A DNA stretch of 64,000 nucleotides from Antedon bifida (lineage: Eukaryota; Echinodermata; Crinoidea; Comatulida; Antedonidae), in assembly GCA_963402885.1 (NCBI GenBank), contig OY727094.1:29638501-29702500 (forward strand), read 5' to 3'. Positions 39,059-50,248 of the stretch are shown here, piece after piece (the stretch's first letter is position 1; each line of letters opens with the position of its first letter). A program made the position numbers and the translations under genes. The notes beneath the pieces were generated by a model. That model saw only the letters and a program-made list of their open reading frames with translations. It ran no database searches and was not told the DNA's origin.

Positions 39059-39213
39059 CTGAATATATATACAATAAGACCAAGTTGAATAATCCTATTT
39101 AAGAGTCCAGCTTTCCAATTTTGTATTCTCACCATTTGTGGCGTGTCATACTCAAGAAAAGCATCTAAATGTAACCAATACCACAGTGGCAATATTCGCC
39201 TTCTCCTTGCCAT
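39059..39213 (-). CDS. Second P2X first exon (exon 1b): alternative 5' exon, or first exon of a lost or separate copy
   Basis: The exon encodes 51 residues plus two bases (AG) and ends at TTCAG|gtaagg, the same phase as exon 1a. The start is fixed by an in-frame TAG two codons upstream of the ATG. The tail MARRRRILPLWYWLHLDA leads into FLEYDTPQMVRI, then a membrane segment NRIIQLGLIVYIF. By my count 21 of 33 positions from FLEYDTP onward match exon 1a. If spliced to 7732-7915 the junction residue becomes serine instead of glycine. The conserved K/R after T-P is glutamine here. I found no second exon 2 or 3 between 26 and 39 kb, so shared use of the downstream exons is the simplest reading. 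A relic or a separate gene with unrecognised exons remains possible. Confidence 0.82.
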
Positions 39214-39328
39214 CGTATGCTACAAAATATATCACCTTTAAAATCTCTGCAAAACAATTGTAAACGTTCCTATTTAGCTATAATCCATTGTAATACATTT
39301 GTTCTTGTATTCCTGACCGCTGATTTGT

Positions 39329-39553
39329 ATGATAATGCGTATTCCAGTGCGTCAGAAGAAGTGTAGGCAGCTCGACAAAATGACTGAGCCTTACAGAAAT
39401 GAAGACAAGACTATAAATATCGATGTATTATATTGCCTATTGCGTACGGTTGCTACAGCGGTTGACGCTCCCACGACGCGACGAAGTGTAGTGAAAAAAC
39501 GGAGCCAATCTACGCGTGACCACGCGAAACCAAGCATGGTGAGAGTATCTTAA
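39329..39553 (+). CDS. Unassigned 74-codon open frame divergent from P2X exon 1b
   Basis: The frame is basic and richer in CpG than its surroundings (CCCACGACGCGACGAAG), with a possible donor (CATG|gtgaga) near its end. It starts about 115 bp from the exon 1b start on the opposite strand. It could be a divergent first exon or just a CpG-richer promoter patch. No family is recognised. Confidence 0.15.
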   Translation: MIMRIPVRQKKCRQLDKMTEPYRNEDKTINIDVLYCLLRTVATAVDAPTTRRSVVKKRSQSTRDHAKPSMVRVS

Positions 39554-39623
39554 TTGAATTTAAAACTAATCTTAATAAATGGTTGACTTTTAAGATATTG
39601 TATTTAAGTTATACTGTTCTGTA

Positions 39624-40025
39624 TTATATTGTATACAATTTGCTGTGTTTTCGTATTATTTTAGACAAAGTATTGTATGTATTATACTCATCCTTTGAAC
39701 GACACTTTTTCTTGAACGAATAAGAGGAAATGTCCAGTGGAGAGTGTGAACCTAGAAAAAATGTCAACATATTTTCCTTTGTTGTCTGGTTGATATAGTC
39801 CAAATGAACATTATATCCATTTTTTTTTTTTTGCCAAAATCGGACACCAGGACTTTTTTGATTAATTAATGGAAAATTGCCATTTACACACTTGGAAAAT
39901 ATCTCCTTGACGGAATTGGTTTTAGACCATCCGCCTAAAAACATTACGATTAAATATAAATATGATATTAAAGTTCCAATTAGCATATTTAAATTACTGT
40001 ATCTACCTATGACATCATAAGACAA
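39624..40025 (-). CDS. Unassigned 133-codon open frame upstream of P2X exon 1b
   Basis: This is the longest non-repeat frame outside the three genes. It begins MSYDVIGRYSNLNMLIGTLI, has one hydrophobic stretch, and runs through a poly(T) tract coding for KKKN. No family is recognised and codon use looks like random AT-rich DNA. It lies about 400 bp upstream of the exon 1b start, on the same strand. Confidence 0.15.
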   Translation of the reverse strand: MSYDVIGRYSNLNMLIGTLISYLYLIVMFLGGWSKTNSVKEIFSKCVNGNFPLINQKSPGVRFWQKKKNGYNVHLDYINQTTKENMLTFFLGSHSPLDISSYSFKKKCRSKDEYNTYNTLSKIIRKHSKLYTI

Positions 40026-40732
40026 TTATGACGTCATATTGAAAAGTTTTATGTTGGCAACGACGATTGGTACCAATGTTTATAGGTGTTTTTCAGACTC
40101 ATTGGTTAAGTGAAAACACAATTAATTAGTCGACTACCATTTTACTTTTCCCATAATGCTTTACTTTTGCAAGCTTTTCCCATGACGCATTACGCATTCC
40201 CTATAGCACAATGTTTACATCCCTTTGTGTTAGGCCTACATCATGGTCCACGCAATGGAATCTCCCAATAAATCAAGCATCGCTAACGCTTTCAAATGTT
40301 GGTGGTATGGATGGTGGAATTCGAAATTTACTATTTTTAAAAAGCGCAACACGCCGAGGTAATAATTTGTATGTTTGTTTCCGCCGTCACGCAATTTATT
40401 TCAAGCCATGCAAAACCGTTTACAAATATCGATACATTTCCAGGTATTCTAAGTATGCACAAATTTAGGCCTTTCCCTATTCGATACCATTTAAATCCTT
40501 TAAGTAGAAAATAACTGGCCGTTCTAAGTCTAATTGAAATCATATGTAATCTATAACTACTTAGATGACTGTAACTCATAATATGATACAATGACATCTC
40601 AAAGGGTATTATGGGACAAGGATTTACATTACATTAATAGTCATTGATACTATATTAAAATGGTAGTTATTACAAGATGATTCAAAGTGCATGACTAATG
40701 ATAGTTTAAAATTAACTTCGCTAGCAGGTTTT

Positions 40733-40905
40733 GAACACACGGACAATGTAAACGCGTCAAATGGATTCGTAAACGCATTATGTAAAAGATAAAAGTGTGA
40801 ATTCCATGAGTATCAATCGGATCCATACATCGAAGGAAGGGAACACACGGACAATGTAAACGCGTCAAATGTCTTTGTAAACGCATTATGTTTCGAAGGA
40901 AGGGA
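40733..40905. repeat. Tandem duplication, second unit shortened
   Basis: AACACACGGACAATGTAAAC, GCGTCAAATG, GTAAACGCATTATGT and CGAAGGAAGGG occur twice in order. The second copy lacks about 45 bp before CGAAGGAAGGG. Confidence 0.75.
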
Positions 40906-43445
40906 AGGAATTGATCCTTTATCATCCTCTCCTCAAACATGCACATAAATAAACCAACAAAATAGAAGGTAGACTAAATTACAATTAATGGTATTCCGCT
41001 TGACAATTAAAGGCAATTAAAACTAATTAAAAGAATAATCTTTTAAACTCGGACGGTCCGCTTGTTGTCTTTTTGTTGTCATTCATAACATTAAATAGCA
41101 ATGTTGTCAGTCCCAGCGGGTCGTTTACTAAGTTTGATATACCATGATAATATAGAACAAGCTCCAAAAATAAAGTATTTCATGTGTTAACATCCGTTGA
41201 CATTAGATCAAATACATTTTTAATTGACATTAGTAAGAAAAACATGTATTATTTGATAATTTGAAATAGTAAAGGCAAAGTTCAGTTCGGTATTATAACT
41301 GTAGTACTATCACTATCTACAACGTAAAACAAAATTATCTTTTCAGTTGCTGCACAACATGTAGCCGAAGGCATTATGGGATGGATACGCGCTAAATACT
41401 GGTGACGCGCTATCCGTTTTTACCCATGGGCGATTAAACTAAACATATTTCGGTCGACATATCCAGGTTAGCTAGCCAATTTCACGCCTTTTTATATTCT
41501 TAAAAGAAGAACTGATGTTTGAATGAGCATGATAGGGACTTCCGATTGTATGACGCGATATAGCGTAACTTCTGCACAGTGTAAATCTGCATTGTGATAG
41601 CTTCCGTGTCTACGCTAACTTCTGAAATTCTGAAAAATAGTTTCGGAATATCATTATATAGAATGAGGTAGATTGCTGTAAGGATATTAACTCTGACTGA
41701 TGAAGGCTCGCTTGATTGTCTGCGCTATGTCTACAATCAATTCGGCGTTAGTGAAAGTTGTTCGTGCACGTTGTTGGTTTGTAGACATGCGCAGAAGACT
41801 ATGACGTCTTGTTGCTTCATCATTTTTTGCAATCAAAATGTCGCTATTATCTTTATTATTTATGTTAGATGCTAAAGTATGTTGTTGCTAATAATGTGGT
41901 ACGGGGTCAAGTAGGCATTCTCTGAATCGAGTTTGAGTAATCTCTATTCTTTAAGACTCGCTTATTTCATCAATCATTGCCTAAAAGGCATGTAAGATTA
42001 CCTAATACATAATATACTCACTATATTCATGATTTATGCATACACTTTATTACTCATTCAGCCTTTCATAAATAATGTATGGATATTCATACATACTAAT
42101 GTTATGCATTAATTTATGTGCAGATAAATTGTTTAATTTAAAAGTTTGACACAATGACATCTTTATCTTTGGTTATTAAGAACAGTTACCTGTATTATTC
42201 AGGAAAAATATGGTTGTGATAATGAGTGTCTCCCCCATTCCATTGAATTCGGAGAGTGATAGCTTACATACATAGGACTGATACTGTACAAGCATATTCA
42301 GACACCTATAGCATTGTTATATTTTATTTAGTTATTTTTATTTATTTTTATTTTTTGCATTGCATCAAGTAGTTATTGATATTTTGGTAAGTAGTAGTTT
42401 TTAGCGTCTCTCTGTAATTTTGTTTTAGTTATACTTTCATATTGTATACGAACAGGACCATTATTATGGTAAACCAGATTTGTTGTTTGTTATCCTCTAT
42501 ATATAAATATAGCCACTGTGCGCATGCGCAGCATGAGGTTTCTATATTTTACCCATCCTAGATTCAAGTGATGACGATATGTATTATTGAATACTTCATT
42601 TGCATAACTCATTTTCTGTACTTTTTCTTACTACGTGATCAAAGGCTTTTCTATAAATTCAAATTAGATTATGTTTCGACTTGCATAGAATGTTGGATTA
42701 GTAGTGGAAGAATCGAGTTCATCAAATGGAAAAAGTCCTGTGAAAACAAAACACGGTTCCATTTGGAAACCAGGAGGGAACCAGCCTTCACCCAACATTT
42801 AGATTTAAACCATGCGAAGATAGGAACAATGACAAACTAGTTAGTGTTAAGTGTACTCAGCCAATATTTATTAGTCGATTTTTAGTACCGCACCTTAATT
42901 TGTCCAGTATCAAATGTTAAGTTCCACGTTCATTACATGACTATAAGCTTAAATATACAGATCCCACATGTGATACGTGTGACACTGTATTACATAATTT
43001 GGCTATATATACGTACTTGCTTTCAAGAATAGAAACACCGGTCTATTGCTCCTTGTGCGGTTTTTATGCGAATTTCCCTGCTATATTATTCATTCATATT
43101 CAAGGTAATAATGTTTAAAAATAGAATTTCAGAAATACTATCACATTGTATCGGTGTGTGAACACTCTTGTGTAATCATTTATATTAGTTATTGTATGTA
43201 ACACATATTTCTTTGATGTGTGTGTGGAGTTTATTAAATTGTTAAAGAGACGAATGTGTGCGTATTGTTACAAGATGCTACGATCTTTCTTTGTATCGAG
43301 TAGCATGGCGATGGTTTCTTCATAATTTAAAAAAAAACCATATTGATTCAATTGATATTCTGATTCAATTTAGTAAAATATGTGCCATTGTTCTGTATTT
43401 GAATAAATTTATGTTGTAATAAAGTTAGACGGTGTAGAAAGAAGT

Positions 43446-43670
43446 TTAAAACAGAATTTCTTCAAATAGAGTTTTAATGTCATATTCTCTATAGTTAAAT
43501 AAACTTGTTAAGACCTTCTTTATATCCTGATTCAATATACCAATTGTTTTCTTATGCCAAGCTAGGCTAACACCACTAATTGACTGAATTTCACATTCAG
43601 ATGTTTCTACAAATATGGAAAAAACACATGGAAAGAATGATAAGAAAAAAACAAGTTGTTTTGTACTCAT
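43446..43670 (-). CDS. Small open frame with a signal-peptide-like start, unassigned
   Basis: Seventy-four codons starting MSTKQLVFFLSFFPCVFSIF, a good hydrophobic leader, then ETSECEIQSISGVSLAWHKK and a charged end. An internal AG after a pyrimidine-rich stretch (ccatatttgtag) could also be a splice acceptor, which would make this a terminal exon. I recognise no family. AT-rich chance frames of this size are expected, so it is only a candidate. Confidence 0.2.
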   Translation of the reverse strand: MSTKQLVFFLSFFPCVFSIFVETSECEIQSISGVSLAWHKKTIGILNQDIKKVLTSLFNYREYDIKTLFEEILF

Positions 43671-44284
43671 TATATAGATTTTGTAATTTTACTTAATTTA
43701 TCTATCTGTTTTCGTCATTCTCTGTAGTATTTGACTCATTACGCATGTGTTACGTAAATGTGAATTGAAAAGCGTTAGTGTTCACGCTCTTATGGGCAGA
43801 TTCAATCATCACCATCTATCAATGCTTATCTCCCTAATGTCCATGTTTTTAACTACTAAATCTTATAATTCTTTGTTTATATATGTTTTCATCATTCTAC
43901 CTGCTGATTTCCTGAAAGACAATTTATTTTTCTCTCAAAATTTACTTTGTACACTCTAATTGTGTATGTAATTTCACAATTGTAATTACTATAAAGTGTT
44001 GAATATTTCTTGTTTGCTAAGCTAGAGTAGAAATGATCGAAACTGTTAAAACTGTATATATTAAATCTTTCTTTTGGTTGACGTAACAATGTTCGTAAGA
44101 AGCATGTGTCGGCAAGATTCAAATGCTCGCAAGATTCAGAGAAAACCATAAACGTTACGACATGTTCGCCGTTTCATCATTAATTGTAAAAAACTTCAGT
44201 ACAAAAGACAATTATAGTTCTTTGTTAATAGTACCTTTTGTGATTTTTGCACACGTGAAAATAATGTAATTTTGAGTATATTAT

Positions 44285-44427
44285 AAAGCTCTGTCTACAC
44301 TATCAAACTTTATGTGACAAACAAATATGATGTGCCCATATATGGACATGATGACGTCATATCACTACTATATTTGGGCACATCACACTTTTTGTTAAAC
44401 TTAGTTTGATACCGGTAGTGTAGACGT
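44285..44427. repeat. Family B element
   Basis: Left end AAAGCTCTGTCTACACTATC, the core with GATGACGTCATATCAC, and a right end TTTGATACCGGTAGTGTAGA that has lost the final AGAGCTTT. Confidence 0.65.
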
Positions 44428-45168
44428 TGGAATCGAAGATGGAATCGTTGGCACAATGAGTGTTCACTCTAGATTCTGTAAACTTTGTTCATACCTAATT
44501 TTTCCTCTGTTTTCATATTTTGATCTGTTTTTATTATTCTTTCTTTCTTTTGTTTCATACTTTTGCATTTAGTATTTTTGTATTTTTAATTCTGTTGAAG
44601 AAAAATCTTCTAACAGTTCACAAGTTTGTATACGGTATAGGCCTATATTAGTTGTGTATTTTTTCTGTAATTTGTGAAGAAAAAAAACTAAAACGGAAAT
44701 TCACTAAAAGAATTTTTTTTGTAGAATAAATTGTCTGTAGAAACAATTTTCTGTAGAGTAAATTTTCTGTAGAAGAAATGTTCTTTAAAATATTGTGAGC
44801 ATTTTGTTGGCAATTTAATTCTAGCTTCAAGTCGTTTATTTGGAAATAAAACTTGGTAAAAAAATTAAAACGTCGTCAAAATATCTATTGAAGACGTGTA
44901 CAGCTTGACATTATAGCCTAGTGGAGTAAATTGAAAGTGACAATAAATAACTCAAAATACCTTATTTTGAAATACTGAGTGGTTTTAACATTAATGAAAA
45001 AACACACAGAAGTGGCGACATGTATTTTGTGCCTATATAAATTGCCTGCGCATTAATCTTATCCACTTAAATACATTTCAACTGCTTATTATCCCAGACC
45101 ATGTTTTTCGTGAAAGGGTTTAATGTTAAGTGTCCACATTTTCAAGAGACTAAAAATCGATTCGATAT

Positions 45169-45290
45169 TTTAAAGATGTATTGTCCCCCAAAAACATGAA
45201 AAATAAAGATTAATAAAATCAGACTTTGAATAGATTATTTTGTAGTTTTAATAAAGTTAATAACTTCCGTAGAAAAAAAAAAGGAAAACA
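45169..45290. repeat. Family A element, one end only
   Basis: Starts TTTAAAGATGTATTGTCCCC and matches the left part of the 57329 copy (AATCAGACTTTGAATAG, ATAACTTCCGTAGAAAAAAA), then loses similarity. Probably truncated. Confidence 0.55.
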
Positions 45291-45720
45291 TTTATAAAAT
45301 GTCAAACCGGGCAAAGTACTAGAATTGAAATGAATAAAGGAGTTTCTTATTGAAAGGTCGGTGCATGTACGCCATACAGAATGTATTGTATGATTAAATT
45401 TACATCAGTATACAGACGACTTCAAACGTTAATGTTGCAAATAATTAGATTTTTCCATGTTCTAGTTCGGTATGTTAAATTGTTTGATAATTGCAACTGA
45501 ACATGTGACGTTAATAATAATCGATTACTGCCAATAATGTTATATATTTTGGAAGTAGAGAGGATCAAGGAAATAATGGTGGAAGGACGATTTATTTGGA
45601 AAATCATTGAATAAATCCATACAAAACTTTATAACATTTATAATAACTAATTGTATTACAGAAAATGATATGTATGTAGATATAGAAGATTTTCAAGGAT
45701 TTCCCAAAATGCTTAGAAGA

Positions 45721-45820
45721 TTACTCCCAACTAGGACGCAACGCGAGTAGTTTGACCAATCACAAGCGACGGATCACCCGAACTTGCTTGTGAATGCGTC
45801 CTACTGGGAATCAAGCTTTA
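45721..45820. repeat. Family C element, short copy
   Basis: TTACTCCCAACTAGGACGCA at the left and GTCCTACTGGGAATCAAGCT at the right. Confidence 0.55.
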
Positions 45821-46734
45821 GGCTTATACCTAGGCCTAGTAATTTGTTAAAATAACATACAATTTACTTTGCAATCACGTGCATATCTTGTTTTTACCGC
45901 ATGTTTTTCAATAATTATCAGTATGTTCCTCACATTGCCTAGAATGCATCCATCTGATAATAATTAGTAGATATATTGCATTTAGTTTAGGCTATATATC
46001 CTGTAGCAATAATATAATTGACACAAAGGGGCATGAACTTGTAATCTTGAACTGAACTACAGAAAATTAAAACCTGATATTACTGCTACAAGTAAAATTC
46101 CATGAAGAATTCAGGTTGATAATACATTATGCAATTTGTGTGTTCACGGATTCATTCTGTATAAGTTAACCCTTCGAGATAATAATTATTATTCCTTCCT
46201 TTACACCCACAGATGGTGATATACAAACAAACTCGAGGGAATCTTATGAAACATTATCAATTTTCATCATTATAAACTCATCAAGATCGAATAATTGATA
46301 GATATATATCTCCTTTAATTTGGGTAATATTCCTTCATCATCATGTTCAATTTGGCCCAAGAGGCATGCAATTGATAAGCATTACCATGTTTATTCATAT
46401 CATGTTTTCTGTGTGATTTCCCTTTTGAGATACGAATGATTACTCCTCCACGATGACTTACACAAAATGAACGTTTCACAAGAATTATTAATCTGTCGAT
46501 CACGGCATCAAAATTAATAATGATAATTTCCCAAATAACTTTCTGTTTGAGAAAAAAAAAACATTTCTGAATATTAGTAGGCCTATGATATTGAAAATGC
46601 TGATAATTGGTGATTCTAACGATGATCGCAGGTTTTTGGTGACGGTGGTACTTAAATGTTAATGGTAAACTTGATGTTGGTGTGATATTCTTGGTGAATG
46701 TGGAATGGTGATGGTAAAATTATTGATTGTGAAG

Positions 46735-47055
46735 GTGTTGGTGACGGTAGTAGTGTTCATAGTAACGTGTTTATGGTATGGTAGAAGGTGGCGAAGGTGT
46801 AGGTAACGGTAGTGGTGTTCATGGTAACGTTTCTATGGTATGGTAGAAGGTGGCGAAGATGTTGGGTAACGGTAGTAGTTTTCATGGTAACGTTTTTATG
46901 GTATGGTAGAAGGTGGCGAAGGTGTTGGTGTTGGTAACGGTAGTGGTGTTCATGGTAACGTTTTTATGGTATGGTAGAAGGTGGCGAAGGTGTTGGTAAC
47001 GGTAGTAGTGTTCATGGTAACGTTTTTATGGTATGGTAGAAGGTGGCGAAGGTGT
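46735..47055. repeat. Minisatellite of about 62-68 bp, five units
   Basis: Units contain GGTAACGGTAGTGGTGTTCA, TGGTAACGTTTTTATGGTAT and GGTAGAAGGTGGCGAAGGTG. One unit has an extra TTGGTG. Confidence 0.8.
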
Positions 47056-48411
47056 ATGTGGTATTGTTGATGTTTTGAATATTGGTAATTGTAATAGTAG
47101 CAATTTGTGTTGGGAATAGTGTTGTACATTATATGGTTAATTGTATTATGGGCGATTATGATATATGATTGATGATGAAGACAATAATACGAGGATAGAC
47201 AGATAGTGGAGCATTTACACGTTCAATACCAATATAATATTATTATTATAGCTGTGCATAATGTTATAACTATTAATCGTAAGTATTTCTTGATTGTATG
47301 GCTATTTGCACCAACACGGTGGAATAAACATTATGTACAATCCGTATGCGAATCACTCTGCAACCATTATTATTCAGTGATATTGATTAATAAGGCAACG
47401 TTTAATAAAATATGGAAAATATTACCATTTATGTATAAAACATTTGTGTGGAAATTTAATGATATAACTGATTAATTGATTCGGTACAAACATGCGAAAA
47501 GGAAAATATTATAAATAAATGAAACATTTACGAATTATGTAATACTGAGTATGTAATACAAAGTCAATTGTGTTGGTTGTCAGAATTCGCTGGTGACAGA
47601 TTGTTCATACACTTGGCTATGCAAACTAAACATTGTCATTAATCTGGCATTGATTATGTTTTAGAATTTCGATACGAGAAAATAACGACGATAGGACAGA
47701 ACATTGCGACAGGCGTATTACATGCGCACGTCATTTATAAAAGTCAATATGACTATTACAATCGTTCTACTGTCGTCATTTATTTCACCTACTGTGTGCT
47801 TTTTCGGATTATTTTTATCGATTTTTTTCTATTTTCTAATAGTCTTGCTTTAAATCTGCATATTGAATTCATTGAAAATGCACGGTGTTAATGTTTGTTG
47901 AGAAAATTCATAATCATATCACGTAACTGAAAGTATATTTTTCACATTAATAACAGTGAGTGGGCTATATTAAATGTGCACATTAGTATGGCTATTCAAT
48001 AATAATCATACAGTTAAATGCTTTTATATTTAAAGTTATTATACTTTATTGTCTACTTCATCTTAATAAATTCTTTAATGAATTTCCAATATTTCATATT
48101 TGAACTACTAATCAATAAAGATTTTATCATCGTTTTTTACTTTCAAGATTGTAACTTTTTTCAATGTTTGTTTAAACCCATAGTATATGTTTGAGGTAAA
48201 TAGAATAGAATCCATGTGTTATATAAACATCATTTTACGTCACATAAAATCAATTCCAGTATCAAGGGAACTTGTCACACTAGAAATATGTTGGTTTAAT
48301 TGAAATTAATTTTGATTCTGTGATTTTCTCGAGATCAACTGTGCATTCATGCATTCTCAGCGCGTTAGGTGCGTATGCGGCATCCTGGGTATACACAGCT
48401 AATTCGGCATC

Positions 48412-48853
48412 CTTAAGGTTGATAACGCAAGGATGTAACGCAACGTAAATGAGTTTATCACAAGCGATGAAATATTCAAACTGTCACTTGTCATTGGTGA
48501 ACTCGCTTGCGTTGCGTCTACGTGCTTGCGTTGCGTCTCTATAGTGGGAGCCAAGCTTAAGCGTGGTTCCTAAAGCTCTGTCTACACTATCAAACTAGTT
48601 TGACAAAAACATTGTTAGTGATATTCCCAAATGGTAGTGATATGACATCATCATGTCCATTATGGGCACATCACATATTTTTGTCACATAAATTCTGATA
48701 GTGTAGACAGAGCTTAAGGACATAACGCAGGGACGTAATCGCAACGTAAGTTATTTGACCAATCACAAGAAGCGATGGATTATTCAAACTGTCGCTTGTC
48801 ATTGGTTGCTCGTGATTACGTCTTGCGTTACGTCCAATTGGGAGCCAAGATTT
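48412..48853. repeat. Two family C elements end to end, the second split by a family B element
   Basis: The first copy ends at GTGGGAGCCAAGCTT near 48557. The second begins AAGCGTGGTTCCTA at 48559, is interrupted by family B (48572-48715), and resumes AAGGACATAACGCAGGGACG, ending TTGGGAGCCAAGATTTA. Confidence 0.7.
48572..48715. repeat. Family B element inserted inside a family C element
   Basis: Complete ends AAAGCTCTGTCTACACTATC and GATAGTGTAGACAGAGCTT. The flanks (CGTGGTTCCTA to the left, AGGACATAACGC to the right) together rebuild the start of a family C element. A TA target duplication is consistent with the borders. Confidence 0.75.
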
Positions 48854-49602
48854 ATCAACAAGGTTACGAGTTGACTTTTTCTAATATCAAAGTTCAAATT
48901 GATTCGTTTTACCAAAATGGATGAAAGGATAGATTGAATCTACACGCGTTTCCGGTATAAAAAAGCACTGCACTCAACAACTCAATATGCTAGTTAACAG
49001 GCTTTGAATTATGTTCACTCATGTACCTGGTTCCATGTCGTCTGTGCACTTAATATAGCCAACCAAACCAGCCCTGACCGTTCGAATGTATTTGCGACAA
49101 CATGGATAATTGAAATAAAACGATGTAGGCTGTTCGGAGCCATTTGCTTTGAAATGTTTTATTAGGAAATACCTCTGTAACGTTTTCAGACAATAATTTA
49201 TAATACGGGCATTTATCATAATTCTAATGGTCTATGATTATTGTAATATGATATTTACTAATAATCTAACAATCGGTGAAAAGAAAATCACAATTAACAT
49301 CCTACCAACAACTAACAATACCAATTAAAATACTATTTCCATATTCATACAAAATCACACTTAAGTGAGATTTATCCATTAAACATCAAGTTATTCACTT
49401 AAGTAAAATAAATATTTAAGAATTTCCCTTCAAGTGGTGTTCACATTAATAGGATTTTATTCTATTTTTTTATTTTAACTATTAGTATAATAACTTTTGT
49501 TTTATTTACTAGTACAGTGCGTAACTTTCGTCTAAGCACGAATTATATTACAACAGATCAAAATGGGTTTTACTGTAGTTTGAACTGGATGTAGAATTAA
49601 GT

Positions 49603-49608
49603 TTTATT
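49603..49608 (-). promoter_or_regulatory. Candidate polyadenylation signal of the nAChR gene
   Basis: AATAAA on the minus strand, about 185 bp downstream of the nAChR stop codon. It is the nearest canonical hexamer I noticed, but such hexamers are frequent in this AT-rich DNA. Confidence 0.3.
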
Positions 49609-49790
49609 AATTGCCATGTCCTTTCAAATATTTAAATATATTGTAGTGATTCGGGTTACTCCTTTGGTTGGTTTTTATATATGGAAGTATAACGTATGTC
49701 GTTAATCTACAGGAGCTAGCTGAAGATTATCTGCCCTTAATTAGTTCTTCGGTATAGACAATTATATTTACCAAATTACAATATGTAATA

Positions 49791-50248
49791 TTATCTTTTT
49801 ATTAACTTAATTGTTACAACTATAGATGCTGTAAACACAATGAACATGCATAGTATCAGCATGATTCTGTCAAGTACACTCGCTAGATCCGTCCATGTTT
49901 CCAAAAGTTCTTCCTCCTTCTTCCTCTCGTCGATCTGCTCGTTAAACTTTCTGATATCTGCCATTATCTCTTTGAGTTCATCTGAAGGGTTAACGCCATT
50001 GTTCTTCTTAGTGATGTCTGTGATGACTACGGGAGAAGGATGCACTCTTTTGAAGCATTGTGATGAACCCATGTCGGTACACTTCTGGTCCTTATAAACG
50101 CCCAAGAATGAACCTAAGCCTCTCACGATGTATGTGTTGATGACAGCATTTACGGGCTTCTTGTGTCTTCCGTAATGAACTTTTAGAATGATAGACGTCG
50201 CTACCACAGATATGCACCCCAGTGAGATTATGAGTGTGAAGAAGCTTG
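49791..50248 (-). CDS. nAChR exon 6 (M3, intracellular loop, M4, stop)
   Basis: The acceptor is ttcttttttttacag|CAAGCTTC. The exon encodes M3 (ASFFTLIISLGCISVVATSI), a loop of about 100 residues with the conserved post-M3 stretch IVRGLGSFL, a charged MA helix (DELKEIMADIRKFNEQIDER), and M4 (VLDRIMLILCMFIVFTASIV), then KLIKR and TAA. The intracellular loop is short for a nicotinic subunit. Confidence 0.94.

Larger units (their letters stand above)
40906..49790. other. Intergenic, between the P2X 5' end and the nAChR 3' end
   Basis: Apart from listed repeats and the small frame at 43446, no gene is recognised. A 66-codon minus frame at 49019-49219 with a cysteine-rich segment (FNYPCCRKYIRTVRAGL) may be an exon of something unknown but is not assignable. 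Confidence 0.45.

Noticed and set aside
42568-42840. 90-codon plus frame
   Set aside because: No family recognised; one hydrophobic start is not enough in AT-rich DNA.
49840-50097. 85-codon plus frame
   Set aside because: It is the antisense shadow of nAChR exon 6.
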